Below are positions 1 through 7,219 of a stretch of 64,000 nt of DNA, piece after piece (position 1 is the stretch's first letter; each line of letters begins with the position of its first letter). The notes under the pieces were generated by a model. The model was not told the DNA's origin. It did not search any database and worked only from the letters and a program-made list of their open reading frames with translations. The stretch covers positions 62,301 through 126,300 of the forward strand of contig NZ_SRPE01000010.1 of the NCBI RefSeq assembly GCF_004785645.1. Reading direction: 5' to 3'. Position numbers and translations under genes: made by a program. The DNA comes from Empedobacter tilapiae. Lineage in GTDB: Bacteria; Bacteroidota; Bacteroidia; Flavobacteriales; Weeksellaceae.

Positions 1-544
1 TTGGTCTTACTAAAAAACCTCCCCAATGTGCTGGACGAGGAATTTCTTTACCTTCATATTCTTTTTCTAATTCTAGTTCTTCTGCTGCTAAATCTTGATA
101 TTCATCAATCACAGAGCTTTGGGCAGATATCCAAGCCCCCAATTTACTACTTCGTGGACGCGTTTCGAAATAACCATCCGAATTATTATCTGATGTCTTT
201 TCTGCGACTCCTTTTATAATAATTTGTCTCTCTAAAAAAGGCCAAAAAAAGGATAAACAGATTTTTGAATTTTCTAATAAAGCTTTTCCTTTTTGACTAT
301 TATAATTTGTATAAAAAATAAACCCCTCGTCTGTAAATCTTTTTAATAAAACAACACGTGTTCTTGGAAAACCATCTTCACCAATAGTTGCTACTGACAT
401 TGCATTTGCTTCATCTACTCCGTCAGATTCTTCTGCTTGCAAAAACCAATCACGAAATTGTTCGATAGGATTTTCTCTTAACGAATCAAAATTCATCGAT
501 TGTTTTTCATAGACTTTTCTTTTATAACTTAAATCTTGTTTCAT
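1..544 (-). CDS. pdxH: Pyridoxamine 5'-phosphate oxidase (C-terminus outside window)
   Basis: The minus strand reads an open frame from an ATG at 544 to the window edge, giving 181 residues. PdxH is the FMN-dependent cytosolic oxidase that converts pyridoxine or pyridoxamine phosphate to pyridoxal phosphate. Visible family blocks are an N-terminal NPIEQFRDWF segment, the FMN-binding region with SVATIGEDGFPRTRVVLLK, the FYTNYNSQKGK block, FFWPFLERQI, and the SKLGAWISAQSS block followed by PRPAHWGGF near the edge. The normal protein is about 210 to 215 residues, so only the last 30 or so are missing. It is divergent from yqgE, with 76 bases between the starts. Identification is firm. Confidence 0.95.
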   Translation of the reverse strand, partial: MKQDLSYKRKVYEKQSMNFDSLRENPIEQFRDWFLQAEESDGVDEANAMSVATIGEDGFPRTRVVLLKRFTDEGFIFYTNYNSQKGKALLENSKICLSFFWPFLERQIIIKGVAEKTSDNNSDGYFETRPRSSKLGAWISAQSSVIDEYQDLAAEELELEKEYEGKEIPRPAHWGGFLVRP

Positions 545-620
545 TAATGAATATTTTTTATTTTTAAACGGATAATCTTATATTTCGTCAAGATTTCATA
601 CTAGAAAACCAAAAACAGAA

Positions 621-1172
621 ATGTCTATCAAAAGTATAAAAAAAGGAACTATTTTAGTTGCCAAACCAACATTAAGTAACGATATTTTTCAACGTAGTAT
701 TATTTTGATTACAGAGCACTTAGAATCTGGAAGTATTGGTTTTATCTTAAATCGTTCTTCTCATATACCAATTAGTATTTTTGTTTCTGAAATAGAATCG
801 GGCTCTATTGTTTATGAAGGAGGTCCTGTAGATAAAGAAAATATTTATTACATTCACAAACGTCCAGATTTAATTAAGAACAGTGAAAAAATAGTTGATA
901 ATTTATATTGGTCTGGATCATATGATGATGTTCGTGAAGCTGTTAATCAAAATTTGATACAGAATAATGAAATCAAATTTTTTATTGGATATTGTGGTTG
1001 GGCTCCAAAACAAATAAAAGATGAATTAGATCATAATTCTTGGACTATTACAGATTTGGACTTTGATATCTTTGAGAATTGGGATGCCAATTTATGGAAG
1101 ACTCTGATGAAACAGCTTGGAGGTGAAAACCTAATTTGGTTAAACACTCCAGCTGATCCTTCTATGAATTAA
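621..1172 (+). CDS. YqgE/AlgH family protein (UPF0301)
   Basis: A 183-residue cytoplasmic protein of the YqgE/AlgH family. The N-terminus has GTILVAKPTLSNDIFQRSII followed by an EHLESGSIGFILNR block, then VYEGGPVDKENIYYIH and the C-terminal FFIGYCGWAPKQI motif, all typical of the family. The molecular function is unknown; in Pseudomonas AlgH affects alginate regulation but no activity is established. It is transcribed away from pdxH and converges on the aminotransferase-fold gene with a gap of only 5 bases. Length is normal for the family (about 185). Confidence 0.93.
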   Translation: MSIKSIKKGTILVAKPTLSNDIFQRSIILITEHLESGSIGFILNRSSHIPISIFVSEIESGSIVYEGGPVDKENIYYIHKRPDLIKNSEKIVDNLYWSGSYDDVREAVNQNLIQNNEIKFFIGYCGWAPKQIKDELDHNSWTITDLDFDIFENWDANLWKTLMKQLGGENLIWLNTPADPSMN

Positions 1173-1177
1173 ATTGG

Positions 1178-1987
1178 TTATAAATAATTAAAAACCAATT
1201 TTGTTTTATTTGAAGTATATTCTTTTTTACGATTTTTGGTAATTGGTAAAATCCCTACTCCATCTATCAAGATAAAAACTTCTTCTGCTTTTTGTATTTC
1301 GAAAGGAAATATTTCGGTTTCTTCAATCTTAAATTCTTCAGATTTATTGACTTTAGAAATGAAATTGTTTCTCAAAACACTTGTAATTACACCTTCTTCT
1401 TTTTTTGGTGTTCTAATTACTTCTCCATTTACAACAAAAATATTTCCGCATAAAGAACGTGCCATTTTTTTGTTGGCATTTAGTAAAATAATATCTGTAT
1501 AATCATTTTCTAAACGATAGATTTCTGCAATATTTTCTTCTGGACGATAGGTATTTACAAGCGAATAAAATGCTGTATTTACTGTATAATCTTTGTATAC
1601 ATCAATTTCGTTCTCACTCTCTAAAAACTCCCATTCTTTGTCACTATTTTCTATAGAAATCAAGAAATTGATTGATGCTTTTAGATAATCAACTTCATCA
1701 TTTCTAAAAGCAAAAAACTCTACTCTCCCCGATTTGGTTTGATTTGCTTCAGCTAATAAATTGATTTGTTCTTGAAAAAATTCTGGTGTAAAATCTAATG
1801 GAATATTCATACGAAATATCCGCATTGAAGCCATAAGATTAAAATAATGATCTTCCCAATCAATTATTTCACCATTTACAAATCGTAAAATTTCTTTTAC
1901 AGCGTCACCATATCGAAAAGCTCTGTTCTGAATTCCTATTTCTGCATTTGCTTTTTCTATGATAACACCACCTAAGTTAATTTTCAA
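1178..1987 (-). CDS. Class IV aminotransferase-fold protein, apparently lacking the PLP lysine
   Basis: This 269-residue protein has the fold-type IV layout of branched-chain aminotransferases and 4-amino-4-deoxychorismate lyases. The N-terminal part has NRAFRYGDAVKEILRFVNG and WEDHYFNLMASMRIFRMNIP, and the C-terminal part has ILLNANKKMARSLCGNIF, VNGEVIRTP and PFEIQKAEEVF. In the family, a lysine some 35 residues before the xGNxF motif forms the Schiff base. Here that stretch reads AFYSLVNTYRPEENIAEIYR and has no lysine, and the usual glutamate before xGN is also replaced (RSLCGN). I infer that it may be catalytically altered or inactive. Its promoter side faces the START-like gene 11 bases upstream, so the two are probably co-transcribed. 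Confidence 0.8.
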   Translation of the reverse strand: MKINLGGVIIEKANAEIGIQNRAFRYGDAVKEILRFVNGEIIDWEDHYFNLMASMRIFRMNIPLDFTPEFFQEQINLLAEANQTKSGRVEFFAFRNDEVDYLKASINFLISIENSDKEWEFLESENEIDVYKDYTVNTAFYSLVNTYRPEENIAEIYRLENDYTDIILLNANKKMARSLCGNIFVVNGEVIRTPKKEEGVITSVLRNNFISKVNKSEEFKIEETEIFPFEIQKAEEVFILIDGVGILPITKNRKKEYTSNKTKLVFNYL

Positions 1988-1998
1988 AATAATAGTTT

Positions 1999-2382
1999 TT
2001 AAACAGATCCTAATATTTTTTTCAGATCTTCAATTTGACTTTCCCACAATTGTTTTGATTCTTCAACCTCATCTTCTTCTGCAAAATCTGTAATAACTAA
2101 TGATACATCATTTGTTAAATCATCTTCTACAATTGTTAATTCGAAGAAATATTTTGTGTCTTCATCATATTCCCATTGAAAACGCACATAAGTATCTTGT
2201 TTCGATTTCATCAAAAATGCAGATTCTTCGTGTCCATCCCAAATAAAAGTATATTTTTCTCCACGAGAATTTACATTATCTGCAAACCATTCTGATAAAC
2301 CTGATGGATTTGAAATATAGTTATATAACAAAGACGGTGAAGATTTTATTGAAAATTCTACTTGATATTTCTTTTTTGGCAT
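1999..2382 (-). CDS. START-like (SRPBCC fold) protein
   Basis: A 127-residue protein when started at the ATG at 2382 (MPKKKYQVEFSIKSSP). A longer frame runs to 2442, but its extra 20 residues do not resemble the family start. The pattern of a beta strand, then SPSLLYNYISNPSGLSEWFA, then alternating strands (KYTFIWDG, YVRFQWEY, KYFFELTIV) and a long C-terminal helix (EEDEVEESKQLWESQIEDL) fits the small Bacteroidota START-like / AHSA1-type SRPBCC proteins. The ligand is unknown. It lies 11 bases upstream of the aminotransferase-fold gene in the same direction. Confidence 0.85.
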   Translation of the reverse strand: MPKKKYQVEFSIKSSPSLLYNYISNPSGLSEWFADNVNSRGEKYTFIWDGHEESAFLMKSKQDTYVRFQWEYDEDTKYFFELTIVEDDLTNDVSLVITDFAEEDEVEESKQLWESQIEDLKKILGSV

Positions 2383-2450
2383 AATTCTATTTAATTGAAG
2401 TCGCAAGATATAAAATGAATTGTATCTACCAAAGAAAATCAAAATAAGTT

Positions 2451-2481
2451 TTGTTATAAAATTAAAAAAAAATTACCTTTG
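2451..2481 (+). promoter_or_regulatory. Flavobacterial promoter of tRNA-Met
   Basis: TTG at 2451-2453 (-33 box) and TACCTTTG at 2474-2481 (-7 box TAnnTTTG) with a 20-base spacer match the Bacteroidota primary-sigma promoter. Transcription would start about 10 bases before the tRNA. Confidence 0.75.
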
Positions 2482-2497
2482 CAAAAATTATAAATTT

Positions 2498-2571
2498 GGC
2501 GAGGTAGCTCAGATGGTTAGAGCGCAGGATTCATAACCCTGAGGTCGGCAGTTCGATTCTGCTCTTCGCTA
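2498..2571 (+). tRNA. tRNA-Met (anticodon CAT)
   Basis: The 74-base stretch folds as a tRNA. The acceptor arm GGCGAGG pairs with CTTCGCT (two G-T pairs), the D arm is GCTC...GAGC, the anticodon loop is ATTCATAAC with CAT at 2532-2534, and the T arm is GGCAG-TTCGATT-CTGCT. The discriminator is A at 2571 and CCA is not encoded, as usual in this phylum. The sequence resembles elongator Met tRNA of flavobacteria; a lysidine-modified Ile tRNA shares the CAT anticodon and cannot be excluded by eye. Confidence 0.93.
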
Positions 2572-2577
2572 CAAATA

Positions 2578-2610
2578 AAAAGCCCAAACAGACAATCTGT
2601 TTGGGCTTTT
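2578..2610. terminator. Bidirectional intrinsic terminator after tRNA-Met
   Basis: Arms at 2578-2592 and 2596-2610 are fully complementary around a CAA loop and are bounded by A and T runs. It ends the tRNA transcript and can also serve the convergent gene ending at 2633. Confidence 0.88.
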
Positions 2611-2632
2611 ACTTAACTACTAAAACCTATAC

Positions 2633-3505
2633 TTAATCTAAGTAACCTACTACTTGATAAGCTCTTGTCCCTCTATCATAAATCTTTTGATACAACACTC
2701 CTCCAAACTCATATAGATACTCTCCTCCATAATTCACTCTTTCATATCCTGCTGGTAAAGCATATACGATGGCACCTATTGGAGCTTGAACGACTTCATA
2801 ATAACTTCTATTTGGGCTATAATAAACACCTTCGTAGAAATAATATGGATTTCTATTACCAATATTAATTGTTACATAACCTACTGGTAAAATATTAATT
2901 CTAAATCCTACATATGGCATATATCTCACATATCCACTGTTATAAGGACGGTAGTAAATACCGTTGTTTCCGTAGAAGTTATAACTGTTGTACGAATACT
3001 TGTTATAGTTTCTTACATTAACATTAGAAACTGGTCGATTTCCTCTGTTGTATGAGCTAGAATTTATACGAACTGGATTGTTGTAGAAATCTCTGTTTTT
3101 TAAACTCTCAGATCTATTGCCTTTATTTCCTTGACTATTTTCTCTGTTATTTCTACTATTATTCCAATCTTTATTAGAACTTGGTCGACTACCTACAATA
3201 GCTGTATTATCTCTACTGATTCGAGTACTCTCTGTACGGTCAACTCTCGTATTTGAATTTTTCCATGATTCATTACTACTATTTCCTCGATCTATTCTTC
3301 CTGTTCTATTACCTTCAACACGACTAGTTCTATTTTCAGTTCTAGCCATTTCAGAGCGTCCATTTCCTTGACTTCTTGAAGTTACTTCTCTTGAAGAAGA
3401 ACTTCTCTCACCACCTCTTTGACCTCTATCTTGAGCATTTACACCAACAGCTAACATGGCTGTAAAAGCTACTCCTAAAAGTGTAAATCTAATTTTTTTC
3501 ATCAT
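2633..3505 (-). CDS. Secreted Arg/Ser/Asn-rich protein with DUF6515-like C-terminus
   Basis: A 290-residue exported protein. Residues 1 to about 24 form a signal peptide ending in VNAQ. Residues 25 to 150 are of low complexity, rich in R, S, N, E and G. Residues 150 to 290 are tyrosine-rich and contain a block NPYYFYEGVYYSPN followed by APIGAIVYALPAGYERVNYGG and YEFGGVLYQK. That 'PPIGA-V--LP-GY---NYGG--Y--Y-GV-Y' pattern is typical of DUF6515-like periplasmic or surface proteins. The function is unknown. The basic linker suggests binding to an acidic polymer, which is only inference. Confidence 0.75.
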   Translation of the reverse strand: MMKKIRFTLLGVAFTAMLAVGVNAQDRGQRGGERSSSSREVTSRSQGNGRSEMARTENRTSRVEGNRTGRIDRGNSSNESWKNSNTRVDRTESTRISRDNTAIVGSRPSSNKDWNNSRNNRENSQGNKGNRSESLKNRDFYNNPVRINSSSYNRGNRPVSNVNVRNYNKYSYNSYNFYGNNGIYYRPYNSGYVRYMPYVGFRINILPVGYVTINIGNRNPYYFYEGVYYSPNRSYYEVVQAPIGAIVYALPAGYERVNYGGEYLYEFGGVLYQKIYDRGTRAYQVVGYLD

Positions 3506-3681
3506 CCAACTTTTTAATAAATTAAGACTTCATTCCTAATACTATTTCCATGCCATAATTATAAGTTTAAACCATAGAAAATGTTATAACAATCAAAATA
3601 ATCTATAAGCTATTCAAATTCAAGAAATTATATTGACGTTTTTGTTTGACATTTTTGTTAAATATTTGTTACTGACATCGT

Positions 3682-3711
3682 TTGTATTGATTTCTGAATT
3701 GATTACTTTTG
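3682..3711 (+). promoter_or_regulatory. Flavobacterial promoter of the nucleoid-associated gene
   Basis: TTG at 3682-3684 and TACTTTTG at 3704-3711, spacer 19 bases. The position lies inside the longest possible reading frame (from 3633) and upstream of the ATG at 3732, which supports 3732 as the true start. Confidence 0.75.
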
Positions 3712-3731
3712 TTTTTAAGAAATTATATAAA

Positions 3732-4781
3732 ATGATTGACGTTAAAAATGCTTACATCGCCTTTATTAGTTTACAAAAAGTTGGACATAAGGTTCGAGAA
3801 GAAGCCAACATTTTTGCCGATAAAACTCTAGAATACGATGAATCTAAGGAAGAACAATTGGTTCCTTTCTTATTAAGTCCTTTCAAAAAAACGCTCGAAA
3901 TTAATCGTTTCACGCATTATACAGAAAAGTTAGAATTTAATGTTTTGTATAATCAATGCAAGCAAATGTTTGATGAAGAAACAGATTTTATCGATTTTTC
4001 GCAAGAAGTTTTAAGTCATTTATATGAAAAATCATTACATCCGCAGATCAAAAGTGGTGAAGTTTTTATTGCGCTTTTCGAAAACATGATGTTTGACGGA
4101 ATTCCTTGTCGTGGAATTGGAATTTATAAATTAGAAAATAAGAAGAAATTCTTACGTTTCGACGAATCTCGTGGTTTAGATTACAATATTTGGAAAGGTT
4201 ATAAGTTAGAAGGAATCGACAAAGCCTGTCTCATTCTTGATGCTTATCGCGACGAAGGTTTCCGCGTCTACTCTATTGATGATAAAAATGTAGAATCTGA
4301 ATATTGGAAGAAAAATTTCTTGGAAATTAATTTGATTAAGGATAACAATTACCATACGAAGAAATATATGGAGTTGATTACAGATTTCTCGAATGATTTT
4401 CTTTTGGATAAAACGGACAAAAAACAACAAGCAGAGTTTATCTCAAATTCAATAAATGTGTTGAATTCAAATGAAGTTGTAACGAATGAAATTTTTGAAG
4501 ATCAAGTTTTGAAACCTTTCGAAATTATTGACGAATTCAAAGAATATAAGAAAGATTATAGCGAAAATAATCGTGTTGAATTTGTGGAAGCGTTTGAAGT
4601 TTCGGTTCCAACTTTGATGAAAGAATCAAAGAAAATTAAAAGTGAAATTAAATTAGATACAAAGATTAATATAAAATTAGATTTGACAAATCCAGATGCA
4701 GCCGAAGAATATTTGGAGCGCGGCTTTGACGAAGAAAAGAAAATGTATTATTATAAAGCCTACTTTAACTCTGAACAATAA
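3732..4781 (+). CDS. Nucleoid-associated protein, NdpA/37-kDa family
   Basis: Started at the ATG at 3732 the protein has 349 residues (MIDVKNAYIAFISLQKVGHK). The open frame continues up to 3633, but a promoter lies between 3682 and 3711 and the extra segment is unlike the family. The protein resembles NdpA/YejK-type nucleoid-associated proteins, which bind DNA and co-purify with the nucleoid. Supporting parts are the N-terminal DVKNAYIAFISLQKVGHKV block, the SGEVFIALFENMMFDGIPC strand-rich segment, and FLRFDESRGLDYN. The C-terminal third is lysine- and glutamate-rich. It is a single-gene unit closed by a terminator at 4800-4819. Confidence 0.85.
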   Translation: MIDVKNAYIAFISLQKVGHKVREEANIFADKTLEYDESKEEQLVPFLLSPFKKTLEINRFTHYTEKLEFNVLYNQCKQMFDEETDFIDFSQEVLSHLYEKSLHPQIKSGEVFIALFENMMFDGIPCRGIGIYKLENKKKFLRFDESRGLDYNIWKGYKLEGIDKACLILDAYRDEGFRVYSIDDKNVESEYWKKNFLEINLIKDNNYHTKKYMELITDFSNDFLLDKTDKKQQAEFISNSINVLNSNEVVTNEIFEDQVLKPFEIIDEFKEYKKDYSENNRVEFVEAFEVSVPTLMKESKKIKSEIKLDTKINIKLDLTNPDAAEEYLERGFDEEKKMYYYKAYFNSEQ

Positions 4782-4799
4782 TAGTTAAATAATAATTAT

Positions 4800-4821
4800 A
4801 AGCTCCAATTTTGGAGCTTTT
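4800..4821 (+). terminator. Intrinsic terminator of the nucleoid-associated gene
   Basis: AAGCTCCAA at 4800-4808 and TTGGAGCTT at 4811-4819 form a tight stem followed by a T run. Confidence 0.85.
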
Positions 4822-4950
4822 TTATTTGATATACTTCTCAAAATCAGGTTTATATTTCTCTGATAAGCTAAACTCTTGGTGATGTTGTAACAATTTTATC
4901 ATCATTCTTTTCAATTCAGGAATATCATTTTCTGTGGCAATTTTTATCAT
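4822..4950 (-). pseudogene. N-terminal fragment of a GNAT acetyltransferase
   Basis: A short frame with ATG at 4950 and stop at 4822-4824 encodes 42 residues beginning MIKIATENDIPELKRMM and ending KPDFEKYIK. The start has the usual GNAT N-terminal shape 'I+-A---DIP-L--M---L', but the protein stops before any acetyl-CoA-binding motif. The simplest reading is the truncated remnant of a longer acetyltransferase, now squeezed between two terminators. It could instead be a real short peptide gene. Confidence 0.5.
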
Positions 4951-4964
4951 ACCTAAAAATAAAA

Positions 4965-4994
4965 AAATCCAGTTAAAAAACTCTAACTGGATTT
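4965..4994 (-). terminator. Intrinsic terminator of the lipoprotein pair
   Basis: AAATCCAGTTA at 4965-4975 pairs with TAACTGGATTT at 4984-4994 just past the stop of the minus-strand gene at 5002, and is followed on that strand by a T run. Confidence 0.85.
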
Positions 4995-5001
4995 ACTAAA
5001 A

Positions 5002-5520
5002 CTATTGTTTATCTAATTTTATTTTGTCTTGACCTTGTTGCAATTGATACAATTCTATAATATCTTCAATAGGATAATTAAACCAATCAACTTGTTTTTT
5101 GATTTTAGAGTTTTTATCTAAATACAAATAAGTAGTAAATTTCATAGAAGGAAATTTAATTCCATTATATGAATAGGCAGAAAATTCTCCATTTGCAATA
5201 ATCATTGTATCATTAGAAAACAATTCATTCACTTTCAATAAATTATTATTTTCATACTGCATTGTTTGATCATTCCAACGAATAATTTCATTCAATAAAT
5301 AACGAGGATCAATAGTTGAAGAACCTGAATATTGTGCTACATTTTCGTAAATCAAACTATCATTATAAAAAGATAACATTTTTTTGTAATCTTTTCTAGA
5401 TGAATAATTTTCGAAAAATCGTTTTCCTAAATCATCATTTTTAGTAGTTGGATTAGAGTTACAACTTATTAAAAAAGTAATTGTTATAAGACTTAAAATC
5501 CACGTAAATTTTATTTTCAT
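5002..5520 (-). CDS. Lipoprotein with NTF2-like (SnoaL) fold
   Basis: A 172-residue lipoprotein: the signal segment ITITFLISC places the lipidated cysteine at residue 20. The mature part starts with a helix (DDLGKRFFENYSSRKDYKKMLSFY) then a strand-rich segment ending KKQVDWFNYPIEDI, the arrangement seen in nuclear-transport-factor-2-like proteins. No catalytic residues can be assigned. It overlaps the upstream lipoprotein gene by one base (stop/start at 5520), so they are translationally coupled. Confidence 0.7.
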   Translation of the reverse strand: MKIKFTWILSLITITFLISCNSNPTTKNDDLGKRFFENYSSRKDYKKMLSFYNDSLIYENVAQYSGSSTIDPRYLLNEIIRWNDQTMQYENNNLLKVNELFSNDTMIIANGEFSAYSYNGIKFPSMKFTTYLYLDKNSKIKKQVDWFNYPIEDIIELYQLQQGQDKIKLDKQ

Positions 5521-5945
5521 TAGTCTGAAATTCTCGTTAAATAATTCTCTCCTTTATCATCAGCCATCCCATCTTCATTCAGAATCATAATTTCTGAATT
5601 ATCTGACCAACGTAAAAACTGAAAAGGTAGTTTTTTCTTTTTAGGTGCAATTTCCATTAAAGAACCATCATCTTTTTTGAATAATTCTCCATCAAAAGTT
5701 TGATTTTTATATTCTATGGTAAATTTATCATCTGCTAATTTCAAAACGATTTTATCTCCAAAATATTTCCCTTCAAAAACACCTTTATAAATAAGTGTTT
5801 CATTCGTAAATACTGAATTTTTTTCTAGAGATAACACATCTTCATGTGATAATCCATCTGAGCTTCTATCTATTTCAACTTGTTCTTTTTTACAAGATAA
5901 TAGCGAGAAATTAAAAATCAATAGTAAAAAACCAATCCTTTTCAT
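5520..5945 (-). CDS. Small lipoprotein, NlpE-like beta-barrel possible
   Basis: A 141-residue lipoprotein with the lipobox LLSC (Cys18). The mature domain has short strands: YKGVFEGKYFGDKIVLKL, FTIEYKNQTFDGELF, and EIMILNEDGM. The order resembles the N-terminal domain of NlpE/copper-resistance lipoproteins, but the CxxC motif of those proteins is missing, so that link is weak. It is followed with a one-base overlap by the NTF2-like lipoprotein and preceded by the response regulator gene 9 bases upstream, so all three may share a transcript. Confidence 0.6.
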   Translation of the reverse strand: MKRIGFLLLIFNFSLLSCKKEQVEIDRSSDGLSHEDVLSLEKNSVFTNETLIYKGVFEGKYFGDKIVLKLADDKFTIEYKNQTFDGELFKKDDGSLMEIAPKKKKLPFQFLRWSDNSEIMILNEDGMADDKGENYLTRISD

Positions 5946-5954
5946 TAGAATAGA

Positions 5955-7124
5955 TTATTTTTTCACAAATTGCTCAACATCTTTTCCAGAAATTGGATCA
6001 CCTCCTAAAATTAATAAACGTTCAACGACATTTCTCAATTCACGGATATTTCCTGTCCAATCCAACTCTTTCAATGCATCATAAGCAGATTTATCAAAAC
6101 TTTTCTGACTCGTTGTATCTGTTATAAAATGTTCTACTAAAGCTGGAATATCATCTTTACGATCATTAAGTGCTGGAACATTAATGATAATTACTGCTAA
6201 ACGATGGTATAAATCTTCGCGAAAACGACCTTCTTCTATTTCTTTACGCAAATCTTTATTCGTTGCGGCAATCACACGAACATTCACGTTAATCTCTTTC
6301 TCAGAACCTACTGGAGAAACTTTTCCTTCTTGTAATGCGCGCAAAACTTTTGCTTGAGCAGAAAGACTCATATCTCCTATTTCATCTAAGAATATAGTTC
6401 CTTCATTTGCTAATTCAAACTTTCCTTGTTTATCTTTAACTGCTCCTGTAAAAGATCCTTTCACATGTCCAAACAACTCACTTTCTATTAATTCAGCAGG
6501 AATCGCAGCACAGTTAACTTCTACTAAAGGTTTTACACTTCTATCACTTTTCTCATGCAAATGATGTGCTACTAGTTCTTTTCCTGTTCCGTTCGGTCCA
6601 AGAATAAGAACGCGGGCATCTGTAGCAGCTACTTTATCAATAATTTGTTTTACTTCTGCTATTGCAGGAGCATCACCAATCATTTCATATTTTTTTGCAA
6701 CTTTTTTCTTTAATGCTTTATTCTCTTTTTTTAATTCTTTATTTGAAGATATTAAAGATTTACGATCTAAAGCATTACGTACTGTTGTTAATAGCTTATT
6801 TAAATCTGGTGGTTTTGAAATAAAGTCATATGCTCCTTTTTTAATTGCATCTACTGCTAAATCCACATCTCCATGACCTGTAATCATTACTATTGTCAAA
6901 TCTGGATTATATTCCATTGCTTCTGACAAGACTTCCATACCATCTTTCAATGGCATTTTTATATCACTTATAATTAAGTCGTATTCTTTTTCTTTTATTT
7001 TTTCAAGACCTACTGCACCATTCTCTGCTTCATCAACATTCCATTTTGGATTTTCATCCATTAGAATACTTTTTAAAACATTTCGAATTGCCTGTTCATC
7101 TTCTATTAATAAGATATTTGACAT
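5955..7124 (-). CDS. NtrC-type response regulator without DNA-binding domain
   Basis: A 389-residue protein. Residues 1 to about 120 form a receiver domain (LLIEDEQ acidic pocket, phospho-acceptor Asp in DLIISDIKMP, switch Thr in MITGHGD, Lys in FISKPP). Residues 145 to 370 form a sigma-54-interacting AAA+ domain with Walker A GPNGTGKE, the sigma-contact loop GSFTGA (GAFTGA in most members), Walker B GTIFLDEIGDMS and the arginine-finger region RFREDLYHRL. The chain ends at DVEQFVKK, so there is no C-terminal Fis-type helix-turn-helix. Regulators of this size occur in Bacteroidota and may activate from solution. No sensor kinase is adjacent. Identification is firm; the target genes are unknown. 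Confidence 0.9.
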   Translation of the reverse strand: MSNILLIEDEQAIRNVLKSILMDENPKWNVDEAENGAVGLEKIKEKEYDLIISDIKMPLKDGMEVLSEAMEYNPDLTIVMITGHGDVDLAVDAIKKGAYDFISKPPDLNKLLTTVRNALDRKSLISSNKELKKENKALKKKVAKKYEMIGDAPAIAEVKQIIDKVAATDARVLILGPNGTGKELVAHHLHEKSDRSVKPLVEVNCAAIPAELIESELFGHVKGSFTGAVKDKQGKFELANEGTIFLDEIGDMSLSAQAKVLRALQEGKVSPVGSEKEINVNVRVIAATNKDLRKEIEEGRFREDLYHRLAVIIINVPALNDRKDDIPALVEHFITDTTSQKSFDKSAYDALKELDWTGNIRELRNVVERLLILGGDPISGKDVEQFVKK

Positions 7125-7155
7125 TTTAATATCGTTAGTTTTTATAAAATTAAAA

Positions 7156-7195
7156 TAGACTCAAAGATAATTGAAAATTATCATTTTTGAGTCTA
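7156..7195 (-). terminator. Intrinsic terminator of the acyl-CoA ligase gene
   Basis: TAGACTCAAA-GATAATT (7156-7172) pairs with AATTATC (7176-7182) and TTTGAGTCTA (7186-7195), separating the ligase gene from the downstream regulator gene. Confidence 0.8.
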
Positions 7196-7219
7196 CTTTT
7201 TTTATATTTAAATGCTTTT

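Noticed and set aside
1-219. Plus-strand frame at the left edge
   Set aside because: It is the antisense shadow of pdxH, whose motifs are clear on the minus strand.
5520-5945. Calling the small lipoprotein NlpE outright
   Set aside because: The CxxC motif is absent and only the strand pattern is similar.
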